From positions 43,263 to 107,262 of the forward strand of contig NZ_MJIC01000020.1 in assembly GCF_001758465.1 (NCBI RefSeq): 64,000 bases of DNA, given 5' to 3'. Of this stretch, positions 8,885 to 17,136 are shown piece by piece. This DNA comes from Marisediminitalea lipolytica. Lineage in GTDB: Bacteria; Pseudomonadota; Gammaproteobacteria; Enterobacterales; Alteromonadaceae. The first letter of the stretch is position 1, and every line of letters starts with the position of its first letter. Made by a program: the position numbers and the translations under genes. The notes beneath the pieces are model-generated. The model worked only from the letters and a program-made list of their open reading frames with translations, was not told the origin of the DNA and ran no database searches.

Positions 8885-8912
8885 CTCAATACAAACACCA
8901 GTACTAAACGAG

Positions 8913-10124
8913 TTAAACGTGAAGATCCTTAAGTGAAAGACACATGATCTCCTGGGTCTCAAGGTAATCCTTCTTAATCATTTTTTGCAGAATCGATGTG
9001 TTATCAAACACAAAGTCACGCAGCTTTGCCATAGGCGCAGACTGCTGATGAAACACATTACCCAACTTTCTGGCGAACTCTACATTGTGGTTAACATAAG
9101 CCACACGGTCTTTTTCATACTGATCAAAGCCCATTTGCAGTTCGGCCTGATTTGCCAGGTCCCTGCCGTCCATAAATTTAGCCAGCTGATAACCGTCTTC
9201 TATCGCCATGCCCATGCCGTAGGCAGCATAGGGGGAAACCGGATGTACCGCGTCGCCCAAACACACCACGCGCCCGGTAGACCAGCTATCAAGCGAAGGC
9301 CGGTTGTACACATCCCAGCAAAATATCTGCGAATCAAAATCCGTAGCCGCAGGAAATCTCGGTAGTGGATCGGCAAATTTGTCCAGAATACCCTGCACAT
9401 GTTCACGCACGTTATCCGGCTGCGGCGCATGCTCTTTTACCGGCTCAACAATCCACCACTCATATCCGGGCTTGCCATCGTGCAGCATGGGAAAGTAGCT
9501 TGCCTGATATTTATTGGAGTGAGAAATAACGCCAAAATTAGGCGGGATCCCATCGATAGGATCGCACCACGCCAGCCACACCCGCAGGCCCACATGAAAT
9601 AGTCCCGGATCGCCAAACGCCTGCGCCGACACTTTAGAATTGATGCCGTCGGCACCAATAAGCAAATCGGCTTCTACCGGCTCACCTTTGTCAAAATGCA
9701 CCGTTACGCCATCGCTGGTTTCTTCATAATGAGAAAATCCGCGATCACCTTCTATAATGCCATCCGGCATAATATCGAGCATTTTACCGAAGGCGCTTTT
9801 TCGCAACACGCCATAGTGCCAGCCCTTGATATTAAAAAGCTTCTCAATATTAGGATTAAACGGCAGACTGGCCCGGCATTTACCCTTATTGTTATGAAAC
9901 TCAACCTTAGTGTAACTGCCAAAATTATCCAGCGAAATACCATACTCCCGCAGTACGGCAAGCACCGGAACACTTAATAAAACTGCCCCGCCCAGCGCTT
10001 TGGGTTCTGCACGCTTTTCAAACACTTTTACATCAAAGCCGCGCTGAATAAATGCCAACGCAGCCGAGATACCGCCCGGGCCTGCGCCCACGATTGCGAC
10101 TCGTTTACCTTTTTGCCATGCCAT
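8913..10124 (-). CDS. Group A FAD-dependent aromatic-type monooxygenase
   Basis: A 403-residue flavoprotein hydroxylase of the PHBH/salicylate-hydroxylase class. The Rossmann dinucleotide motif VAIVGAGPGGISAALAF is near the N-terminus, the DG motif is DLLIGADGINSKV (about residue 170), and the GD motif is VVCLGDAVHPVSPYAAYG with MAIEDG (about residue 300). Such enzymes use NAD(P)H and O2 to hydroxylate aromatic or related rings. The start at 10124 is preferred to the longer frame because AAGGTGATC precedes it and the protein then begins MAWQKGKRVAIVGAG. It faces a divergent AraC regulator, its probable controller. Substrate unknown. Confidence 0.88.
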   Translation of the reverse strand: MAWQKGKRVAIVGAGPGGISAALAFIQRGFDVKVFEKRAEPKALGGAVLLSVPVLAVLREYGISLDNFGSYTKVEFHNNKGKCRASLPFNPNIEKLFNIKGWHYGVLRKSAFGKMLDIMPDGIIEGDRGFSHYEETSDGVTVHFDKGEPVEADLLIGADGINSKVSAQAFGDPGLFHVGLRVWLAWCDPIDGIPPNFGVISHSNKYQASYFPMLHDGKPGYEWWIVEPVKEHAPQPDNVREHVQGILDKFADPLPRFPAATDFDSQIFCWDVYNRPSLDSWSTGRVVCLGDAVHPVSPYAAYGMGMAIEDGYQLAKFMDGRDLANQAELQMGFDQYEKDRVAYVNHNVEFARKLGNVFHQQSAPMAKLRDFVFDNTSILQKMIKKDYLETQEIMCLSLKDLHV

Positions 10125-10217
10125 GCTGATCACCTTTTTATTATTGAGTACGCACAGCATACGGGCTCTTCAATAAGACTAGTTATCCGCAAAACTATTA
10201 AAAAGCGGAATAATAAT

Positions 10218-10257
10218 CTAATATTTAAACTTATTTTAACAATAGTTAAATATTTAG
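10218..10257. promoter_or_regulatory. Imperfect inverted repeat in the monooxygenase/AraC divergent promoter
   Basis: CTAATATTTAAAC (10218-10230) and GTTAAATATTTAG (10245-10257) form an imperfect inverted repeat in the very AT-rich gap between the two divergent starts. It is a possible AraC-type regulator site or promoter element; AT-rich sequence makes chance repeats likely. Confidence 0.3.
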
Positions 10258-10270
10258 GGCGTTTTTATTA

Positions 10271-11224
10271 ATGGATCTGTTTAGTCACTACCTTTCGGCT
10301 GTCAGCGTTGATGCCGCCACCATCTCAAAATGGCAGGTTCATTCGCCCTGGGGCGTCAACGTGGATGACTTTGCGCCGGGCTATTTTTTAACGCTGCTGG
10401 ATGGCCCGCCCATACACCTCAATATTAACAACCAGCAGATAGTGCTTAACCAGGGCGATGCTTTACTGGCTCCGCGCGGAGGAAAATGTCAGATTTGTTC
10501 TGTCGGGGCCAGCAACTTTGCCCCCATCGAGGCGCTGGAATGGCAGGGGCAGGACAGTGACCAGTATGATATTCATGCCCATCTGGGTCAGGCTATGACC
10601 GTAACCGTGGGTAGTCGCGGCAGACCCAGCATTCTCGCTGGTGTGGCCTTCGAACTGGAATTAACCCATGCCTCGTTAATCGCCGAATGTTTACCGCCTT
10701 ACATACCAATACGAGCCCAGCAGAGCCTGCTGTTACAACAGTTCCAGCCGTTGATTTCGCATATTTTTACCGACAAAGCACCCGGTTATTTTGCCGTTGC
10801 GACGCAACTGGCAGAACTCATTATTATCAGTGCATTACGCACGTTTATCACCAACCAGGATGAGTTTCCGACGGGGGCCCTGAAAGCCCTGACTGACCGC
10901 CAGTTACGCAAAGCATTACAGGAAATCCACGACAGCTACCAGCATGATCTCCCGGTTGACTATCTGGCTCAGGTCGCCAACATGTCACGCAGTAACTTTA
11001 TGGCGCGCTTTAAGCGTTTGGTGGGCGTATCCCCCATGGCTTATCTTAACCGTCACCGAATCAATCAGGCCCAGGCATTACTGAGCAAAACCCAGCTACC
11101 GATTGCCGAAATCGCCGAGCAGGTAGGGTTTCACTCTGATCGCGCTTTTCGTCAGGCATTTAAACTACAAACCGGCATTGCTCCGCGGCAATACCGGGAG
11201 CAGTCGCAATCCCTAAGCGCTTGA
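10271..11224 (+). CDS. AraC-family transcriptional regulator with N-terminal cupin
   Basis: A 317-residue regulator. The N-terminal half (about 1-190) has a cupin-like sensor with PWGVNVDDFAPGYFLTLLDG and VLNQGDALLAPRGG, typical of AraC proteins with the cupin_6 domain. The C-terminal 100 residues hold the two AraC helix-turn-helix motifs: LPVDYLAQVANMSRSNFMAR and PIAEIAEQVGFHSDRAFRQA, with SPMAYLNRHRINQA between. It diverges from the FAD monooxygenase at 8913-10124 and most likely controls it in response to that enzyme's substrate. It is followed 71 bp later by a GntR gene on the same strand. Confidence 0.9.
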   Translation: MDLFSHYLSAVSVDAATISKWQVHSPWGVNVDDFAPGYFLTLLDGPPIHLNINNQQIVLNQGDALLAPRGGKCQICSVGASNFAPIEALEWQGQDSDQYDIHAHLGQAMTVTVGSRGRPSILAGVAFELELTHASLIAECLPPYIPIRAQQSLLLQQFQPLISHIFTDKAPGYFAVATQLAELIIISALRTFITNQDEFPTGALKALTDRQLRKALQEIHDSYQHDLPVDYLAQVANMSRSNFMARFKRLVGVSPMAYLNRHRINQAQALLSKTQLPIAEIAEQVGFHSDRAFRQAFKLQTGIAPRQYREQSQSLSA

Positions 11225-11295
11225 CTATTCGGTGGTTGGCGATATTCTCGAAGGTCGTTTGAAAACACAAAAACAAAGGTCTGTCTGTAGCCGTT

Positions 11296-12012
11296 ATGAA
11301 AGTGGATGCCGTAAAAGTTCGTCGCCTGTACCTTGAGGTTGCTACCCAGATTGAGCAACAGATCCGTGACGGACACATTAAACCCGGCGATCGCCTGCCC
11401 TCTGAGCGCGACCTTGCCGCCAGCTTTGAAGTGAGCCGGCCAACCATCCGCGAAGCCATGATTGCGCTTGAGATAGCAGGCTTAGTTGAAATTAAGACGG
11501 GTTCTGGCATTTATGCGCTGGCCCAGTCGGATGCGCTTTCCCCCGGCACTCTTGATGATGTGCCCGGCCCTTTTGAAGTACTTGAGGCCAGACTTTTAAT
11601 CGAACCCGAGGCAGCCAGTCTGGCGGCAGCCCGAATCAATAAAGAGCAGCTTAAAATAGTTGAACAGGCGGTCAGGGTGATGGGCGCGGCAGACTCCACA
11701 GAGCTGGAGAAAGAAAAAGCCGACGAACTGTTTCATGTCACCATTGCCCAGGCCACCAATAACAGCGCCCTGGCTTCCACCATTAAGTGGCTGTGGGAAT
11801 TACGCAATCAGTCTGTACTCAGTTCGACCTTTCACAAACGCGTGCGAGAGCTGGGTGTTCATCCCTATGTTGATGAACACCGCAAGATATTAAATGCATT
11901 AAAAGTCCGCGATCCTCAGCGCGCAAAAAACGCCATGCACACGCATATTTCCAATGCCATCGATCAGGATATGTCGGTCCTCGAACTTAACGACAGCGAA
12001 GACCTGGACTAA
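11296..12012 (+). CDS. GntR-family regulator, FadR/FCD subfamily
   Basis: A 238-residue repressor-type protein. The winged helix at residues 8-75 is typical (VATQIEQQIRDGHIKPGDRL, PSERDLAASFEVSRPTIREA, LEIAGLVEIKTGSGIY), and the C-terminal FCD ligand domain follows, with LLIEPEAASLAAARI, DELFHVTIAQATNNSAL and the closing DEHRKILNALKVRDPQRAKN. FCD proteins bind small acids, often uronate or ketodeoxy intermediates, with metal help. Its style resembles UxuR/ExuR, and a glucuronate-type locus lies 5 kb downstream; that link is inference supported by a shared candidate operator there. Confidence 0.9.
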   Translation: MKVDAVKVRRLYLEVATQIEQQIRDGHIKPGDRLPSERDLAASFEVSRPTIREAMIALEIAGLVEIKTGSGIYALAQSDALSPGTLDDVPGPFEVLEARLLIEPEAASLAAARINKEQLKIVEQAVRVMGAADSTELEKEKADELFHVTIAQATNNSALASTIKWLWELRNQSVLSSTFHKRVRELGVHPYVDEHRKILNALKVRDPQRAKNAMHTHISNAIDQDMSVLELNDSEDLD

Positions 12013-12019
12013 CGCACGG

Positions 12020-13018
12020 TTAAGCGCCATTACCCATAATGGTTACGGTTGCAGTCATACCCGACACCAGCGTGTAATCTGCTGGTAATACCGAGGTATC
12101 CAGATGAATTCTCACCGGTACCCGCTGCGCTAAACGCACCCAGCTGAAAGTTGGCGTAATATCACTTAACATATCACTACTGGTTGCCGCCGCGTTATCG
12201 GCGATACCACGGGCAATACTATCTACCCGTCCGGGGATTTTAATATCACCGGCCATCAGAATAACCTCGGCTTTATCGCCCACATGAATCGATGGTAATT
12301 TGGTTTCTTCAAAATAGCCGTATACCCACATGCCCTCACGTTTTACCAGTGCCAGACTGGCAACGCCGGCGGTGACGTAGTCACCTTGTTTAACATTCAG
12401 ATTGGTCACAATACCATCTGCCGCCGCGCGGACTTCGGTGCGGGCATAATCAAGCTCTGCCAGAGCCAGTTGATTCTCTATTTGTTTTACTTCCGCTTCG
12501 GCGCGCAAGGTATTGGCGATTGCCAGATTCGCTTCGGCCTGCGCCTGTTGCAGTTGCGCAAAGGCTTCGTCGGCCGACGCTTTGCTGTCGTGAATTTCCT
12601 CACTGGAAACCGCTTTGTTTAATCTTGCCCGACGCTCAGCGCGCTCCTGGAGATTGTCGTAATAGGTCTGGCTGGCAGTCACAGCTGACTCCGCGATGGC
12701 CTCGCTGGCTTTAGAGGCATTTACCGCCGCGCGCGCCTTTGCGAGATCGGCTTTAGCAGCCAACACACGCTGTTCGTAACGGGCAGGATCGATCACGAAT
12801 AATAAATCGCCTTGTTTAACCACCTGATTATCTTTAACTGCAACCTGGGTAACCAGCCCCGATACATCCCCGGCCACTTTTACAATATCAGCCCGTACCC
12901 GGCCATCACGGGTCCAGGGCTGAGTGGTAAAGTGCAGCCAGGCGTTGTAGGCAGCATATCCGGCAGCAATGACCATGAGTAATGTTAAAAGAACGCGCAT
13001 TGATAAAACCTGTTTCAT
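12020..13018 (-). CDS. AaeA-like efflux periplasmic adaptor (HlyD family)
   Basis: A 332-residue membrane fusion protein. The N-terminal anchor helix (about 8-25) is followed by WTRDGRVRADIVKVAGDVSG and VAVKDNQVVKQGDLLFVID, diagnostic of the AaeA/EmrA group, then a long Ala/Glu-rich coiled hairpin (about 80-180) and the second lipoyl half YARTEVRAAADGIVTNLNVK. It would couple the FUSC-type pump encoded upstream to an outer-membrane channel not encoded here. Six bases separate it from the DUF1656 gene. In E. coli the AaeAB pump exports aromatic carboxylic acids; the substrate here is inferred only. Confidence 0.88.
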   Translation of the reverse strand: MKQVLSMRVLLTLLMVIAAGYAAYNAWLHFTTQPWTRDGRVRADIVKVAGDVSGLVTQVAVKDNQVVKQGDLLFVIDPARYEQRVLAAKADLAKARAAVNASKASEAIAESAVTASQTYYDNLQERAERRARLNKAVSSEEIHDSKASADEAFAQLQQAQAEANLAIANTLRAEAEVKQIENQLALAELDYARTEVRAAADGIVTNLNVKQGDYVTAGVASLALVKREGMWVYGYFEETKLPSIHVGDKAEVILMAGDIKIPGRVDSIARGIADNAAATSSDMLSDITPTFSWVRLAQRVPVRIHLDTSVLPADYTLVSGMTATVTIMGNGA

Positions 13019-13024
13019 AACTAC

Positions 13025-13225
13025 TTAACCTAAAAAAACGATAATGCCCAGGGCATACAAACTAATAACTAACGCCATCCGAAATAACGACGGGTGCCAC
13101 AGCCAGCGATATAACCCGGTGACAACCAGGATTCGGTCCAACACTACGTAAACGGGGATCAGGGCGAGTAGCAATAACGTCGCCCCGGGCAAATAAACGC
13201 CGGCCAAAGAAAATGCTAAAGGCAT
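13025..13225 (-). CDS. AaeX-like DUF1656 small membrane protein
   Basis: The 66-residue product has two transmembrane helices (LAGVYLPGATLLLLALIPVY and FRMALVISLYALGIIVF) and the conserved interior segment VLDRILVVTGLYRWLWHPSLF. This matches the DUF1656/AaeX family that almost always sits between FUSC pump and adaptor genes. It overlaps the FUSC gene by 10 bp. Its exact job in the pump is not known. Confidence 0.88.
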   Translation of the reverse strand: MPLAFSLAGVYLPGATLLLLALIPVYVVLDRILVVTGLYRWLWHPSLFRMALVISLYALGIIVFLG

Positions 13226-15303
13226 TGGGTGACTCCTTGATAAGAATGCTCTTCTGCGTAAAGCGGTTCCTTAACCGCGGCTGACAGTAAGTAAAGATGC
13301 TCGCGAATCCCGTTGCCTGCGGTGGAATCCGGCAGACTGTTCAGCGTATCCGTAATCATCAGCTGCAAGGCAACCAGCTCACTTTGTGAGTACTTACTTT
13401 TCTTATGTAGCCTTTTGATAAAGGATAGAATCTGTTTAACCTGGTCCCGATGGGAAGCCGTAAAGCTCGCTAACCGCAGATCTTCCCGCAGTGCTAATAC
13501 CACATAGCACAGCTCGTTAGTCAGCAACGCCGAGGCTAAAAAGCGATCAAGCGCCTCAGGCTGCTGAGCAAAATTCTGTGTCATTTGCACCGTGATATCG
13601 CGATTCCGGCTCTGTAAGCGCTGACTCAGGCTCGTCTCAGCTTCGCGGGTTGCCATCACCACACTGTCTGCGAGCATTGCCTGATAACGGTTAAACTGAG
13701 CGGCGGTACCAGAGACTTTTGGCATCAGCAAAAAGCCACTCAAAGCCGAAATTACCCCAACGATAGACGCCATCATTTCGTTAAAAAAGCGGGTGTAATC
13801 CAAACTCACCACCGGGCCAATATTCAATACCACCAAAAACCCCATTAACGTGGGAATAGCCAGCCCTATGCCGCCAGGAATAGTGGCAATATAAAACATC
13901 ACCATTAAGAAAGGCGCGGTACCAATCACGAACATGGGATAGGTAGTAAAAGTGGGTAATAAAATAAAACAGATTAAGCCAATAAACGGGGCTGTGCTGT
14001 GGCCGAGAACCGCCACTTTAATGGCCGCTAAAGGGTTTGGCAGCGGCGCCATCATCATACTTAAAGCCACAACGATGAAGACGGCGGTTGCGCCCGACTG
14101 CCAATGACTGTTAACCCACAACAAACCCACTGCGGCGGTAATAATAAATGTCCGCGCAAAGGTGAGCAGAGAGACGGCCGGGTCAAATACCCGGGAAAAT
14201 TCGACTTTATTCAGTTTACCGATATCACTGTGGCGGCGTTCGCTGGCCACCAGCAACGACCGCAGGCATAAAGTCAGAGACTTAACCACCTTGCTTAGCA
14301 GAATTGCGCCGGTTTCAAACTGGGTCCGCGCCTGCCCTTCAAACTTGTTAAGCAAGGCATTCCGCAACTGTCCGCTTTGTTGAGACACATCATGCAAACG
14401 CGCTAACAATGCAGCTTTATCTTCGGTATCAGATAAAGTTGAGATGACTGGCTGTGCCAGTTCGGCCAACGCATCAACGCAGGCTGGCTGGTCTTCACTG
14501 ATACGCTGTTTAAGGCGCTGCAAACTCTGCAGGTGCGTAATGGTTTCCAGGTAATAATAATTACTCAGCCGTAGCGGACGACTGAGACTGCTTAACCAGG
14601 GGCCTTCAAACACCGCGTTCGACAGTAGGTCTTCAAAATTAATCGCGTTTGCCGCAGTGTCCCGATGGATAGCCAGCGCATGTTTTGAATGGTCGCCTTC
14701 GGCCAAAGTGTGGCGCACCTCTGTAAGCAGATTATTCAGGTTGGCATGAACCTGTTTTTTTACCTGAGGACGAAGCTGACGAGGGAAGAATCCGTCAAAT
14801 ACCAGTGTGGTAACAGCCAGGCCCAGCAGCACTTCAAAGAACCGGTGGATCGCCACTTCAAAAATTGCATGCGGGTTGTTAAGCACCGGCAAGGTAATCA
14901 TGGCCACGGTATACCCACCGAGTACAAAGGTGTAGCCGCGAAAGCCTTTAAACGACAGTGCCCCCGCTGCACAGAGACCACTCCAGAGGGCAATAGCGAT
15001 GATTAACATTTCTGGCTGTTGTGGAAAAAACGCCACCAGGGTTACCGATGCGATGGTGCCGATAATGGTGCCCAGTATGCGGTAAAAGCTTTTAGCCATA
15101 ACCATGCCGGACTGACTGTTCATAACCACTACCACGGTTAACATGGAGGTCATGGGCGATGGCAGTTCCAGCAACATGGCCAGGCCCGTCGCCAGATACA
15201 GCGACAGCATGGTTTTAAACACAAATAACCAGGGTTCCCGGTTGTCTTTAAATCCCTGCAAAACAGGCTGGATCACCTTTTGAATTGGGGTTGAAGTACT
15301 CAC
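13216..15303 (-). CDS. FUSC-family inner-membrane efflux transporter (AaeB-like)
   Basis: A 695-residue protein with the duplicated FUSC architecture: a first membrane bundle (about residues 25-190, for example FKTMLSLYLATGLAMLLELP and MVMAKSFYRILGTIIGTIAS), a cytoplasmic helical region, a second bundle (about 380-540), and a C-terminal soluble domain. These pumps export aromatic acids and related compounds. It overlaps the marR-type gene by 4 bp (ATGA) and is followed by aaeX- and aaeA-like genes, giving a complete regulator-pump-adaptor operon. Confidence 0.88.
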   Translation of the reverse strand: MSTSTPIQKVIQPVLQGFKDNREPWLFVFKTMLSLYLATGLAMLLELPSPMTSMLTVVVVMNSQSGMVMAKSFYRILGTIIGTIASVTLVAFFPQQPEMLIIAIALWSGLCAAGALSFKGFRGYTFVLGGYTVAMITLPVLNNPHAIFEVAIHRFFEVLLGLAVTTLVFDGFFPRQLRPQVKKQVHANLNNLLTEVRHTLAEGDHSKHALAIHRDTAANAINFEDLLSNAVFEGPWLSSLSRPLRLSNYYYLETITHLQSLQRLKQRISEDQPACVDALAELAQPVISTLSDTEDKAALLARLHDVSQQSGQLRNALLNKFEGQARTQFETGAILLSKVVKSLTLCLRSLLVASERRHSDIGKLNKVEFSRVFDPAVSLLTFARTFIITAAVGLLWVNSHWQSGATAVFIVVALSMMMAPLPNPLAAIKVAVLGHSTAPFIGLICFILLPTFTTYPMFVIGTAPFLMVMFYIATIPGGIGLAIPTLMGFLVVLNIGPVVSLDYTRFFNEMMASIVGVISALSGFLLMPKVSGTAAQFNRYQAMLADSVVMATREAETSLSQRLQSRNRDITVQMTQNFAQQPEALDRFLASALLTNELCYVVLALREDLRLASFTASHRDQVKQILSFIKRLHKKSKYSQSELVALQLMITDTLNSLPDSTAGNGIREHLYLLSAAVKEPLYAEEHSYQGVTQCL

Positions 15304-15797
15304 TCTACCTCTTTACTCACACTGGCCAGTAATAACTTTAATGACGTCTCGAGCGTGTCTCTTTGTGACTGTTCGACGCCGGCAAAAATGCTACGTAACT
15401 GGTTGGAAATATCGGGTAATAATTCCTTGAGCAACGCTCTGCCCTGCTCGTTAAGACTGAGCAACCACACCCGACGATCCTGGGCACTGATGCGGCGTTC
15501 GAGTAACCCTTTGGCAAATAACTGGTCGGTAACCCGGGTAATATTGGAAGGCTTTTCACCGGTCAGGGCCACCACTTCAGAGACAGTCAGACCATCTTCG
15601 GATCCTTCCAGCATGGTGAGTGTGTTGTATTCGGACAGAGACAAGCCGTATTTACGCAGTTGCTGGTGCGCATTGTCAGCCATGAGTTTATCCAGCATCC
15701 GGATCAAGCGAACCAACAGGGCTTCTGACAACGAATATTCAGGATGACGCTGACTAAAGGCGGTAAGCTGTTTTTCGATTTCGGCAAAAGACGTCAT
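15300..15797 (-). CDS. MarR-family transcriptional regulator
   Basis: A 165-residue winged-helix protein. Recognition region: LSEYNTLTMLEGSEDGLTVSE, VVALTGEKPSNITRVTDQLF, and the wing KGLLERRISAQDRRVWLLSL with the conserved DRR. It is the first gene of the FUSC pump operon and overlaps it, the normal layout for a repressor that is released by a phenolic ligand. The upstream gap carries an ATTACATA/TATGTAAT inverted repeat that could be its operator. Confidence 0.9.
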   Translation of the reverse strand: MTSFAEIEKQLTAFSQRHPEYSLSEALLVRLIRMLDKLMADNAHQQLRKYGLSLSEYNTLTMLEGSEDGLTVSEVVALTGEKPSNITRVTDQLFAKGLLERRISAQDRRVWLLSLNEQGRALLKELLPDISNQLRSIFAGVEQSQRDTLETSLKLLLASVSKEVE

Positions 15798-15819
15798 AGT
15801 TTAAATTACACCAATGTTT

Positions 15820-15850
15820 ATTACATATTCATTTATTTCACTTATGTAAT
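15820..15850. promoter_or_regulatory. Candidate MarR operator (inverted repeat)
   Basis: ATTACATA (15820-15827) and TATGTAAT (15843-15850) are perfect inverted arms separated by 15 bp, 23 bp upstream of the marR-type ATG. Position and symmetry suit autoregulation by the MarR protein. The remainder of the gap up to 16071 shows no other clear element. Confidence 0.4.
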
Positions 15851-16071
15851 ATTAAGCAGAAGCCACTTGGTTGTCTAGGCAACAAAGTGTATTGTGAGAT
15901 AAGTGTCATATCAGTGAGAGCAATAACCGGGAATTTCGTACTTTAGGACCTATTTACCAGACATGCCTTCGGATAGGATGAAGAGAACAACAATGATCGC
16001 GACGTGCCTTTCGTGATTTCAATGCATCGGATGCCTGCATCACAACCTAAGACTAAAAGTGAGCTGATATT

Positions 16072-17085
16072 ATGAGAGCAATTATTACTGCCAATCCGGA
16101 CCAGGGCCTTGATGGTCTCGCCGTTACTGACATCGCTGAACCCGCCGCCCCTCAGGGTGACCAGATCAAAGTAAGACTACTGGGCAGTTCGTTGAACTAT
16201 CACGACCTGGGTGTCGCGATGGGCACCTTAAATAAAGTACAGGATCGTATTTTGCTGGCCGATGGTGCCGGCATTGTTGAGGCAGTGGGCGAAGACGTTA
16301 CAGATTTTAAACCCGGTGATGAAGTGGTGTCCTGCTTCTTCCCGGACTGGCAGGCCGGTGGGCCGACGCTGGGCGATTTTAGCCGTACTCCCGGCGATGG
16401 CCTGGACGGTTATGCCCGCGATCTGGTGGTTACGCCACAAAGCTGGTTTACCAAAGCGCCAAAAGGCTGGACCGCCACAGAATCATCTACCATTACCACG
16501 GCCGGTTTAACCGCATGGCGCGCACTGGTAACAGAAAGCAACATTAAAGCGGGTGATAAAGTATTGCTGCTGGGCACTGGCGGCGTATCCATTTATGCCT
16601 TACAACTGGCCAAGGGCATGGGTGCATCGGTAGCCATTACCTCTTCCAGTAACGACAAACTGGCAAAAGCCAAAGCCCTCGGCGCCGACTTTACGGTTAA
16701 CTATAAAGAAGACGAAAACTGGGGCGAAACGGTAGCCAACTGGGCAGAAGGCGGTGTGGATATCGTAGTTGAGGTAGGCGGCCCGGCGACACTGACCCAG
16801 TCTATTACAGCCTGTCGCGTGGGCGGAAAAATCATTTTAATTGGCGTGTTAACCGGAATGGGCGGTGAAATACCTACCGCTTACATGATGCTAAAACAAA
16901 TTCGCCTGCAAGGCATTGTGGTTGGTAGCCGCAGCGAACAACAGGATATGGTAAAAGCGCTGGAACAACTGGCAATAAAACCGGTGATTGATAAAACCTT
17001 TGGTTTTGCCGAACTGGCCGAAGCCTTCCGTTACGAACTGGCTGCTGGCCACTTTGGTAAAATCGCTATCGATTATACCCTTTAA
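16072..17085 (+). CDS. MDR-superfamily NAD(P)-dependent alcohol dehydrogenase / quinone-oxidoreductase-like
   Basis: A 337-residue medium-chain dehydrogenase/reductase. The N-terminal GroES-like domain contains SLNYHDLGVAMG and ADGAGIVEAVGEDVTDFKPGDEVV; the Rossmann domain has DKVLLLGTGGVSIYALQLAK (about residue 160), GASVAITSSSNDKLAKAKAL and IILIGVLTG. It lacks the usual GHExxGxV catalytic zinc segment and the four-cysteine structural zinc lobe, so it probably works without zinc like quinone oxidoreductases. It is monocistronic and ends at a strong hairpin. Substrate unknown. Confidence 0.87.
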   Translation: MRAIITANPDQGLDGLAVTDIAEPAAPQGDQIKVRLLGSSLNYHDLGVAMGTLNKVQDRILLADGAGIVEAVGEDVTDFKPGDEVVSCFFPDWQAGGPTLGDFSRTPGDGLDGYARDLVVTPQSWFTKAPKGWTATESSTITTAGLTAWRALVTESNIKAGDKVLLLGTGGVSIYALQLAKGMGASVAITSSSNDKLAKAKALGADFTVNYKEDENWGETVANWAEGGVDIVVEVGGPATLTQSITACRVGGKIILIGVLTGMGGEIPTAYMMLKQIRLQGIVVGSRSEQQDMVKALEQLAIKPVIDKTFGFAELAEAFRYELAAGHFGKIAIDYTL

Positions 17086-17098
17086 CTCGCAGTAAGAA

Positions 17099-17128
17099 GT
17101 GCTGCCTGATGAGCATTTCAGGCAGCAC
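17099..17128. terminator. Bidirectional hairpin between convergent genes
   Basis: GTGCTGCCTGA and TCAGGCAGCAC are perfect 11-bp arms around an 8-base loop, between the MDR dehydrogenase stop and the GH2 stop. The T-tract is weak on both strands, so efficiency is uncertain. Confidence 0.6.
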
Positions 17129-17136
17129 GACGTAAT

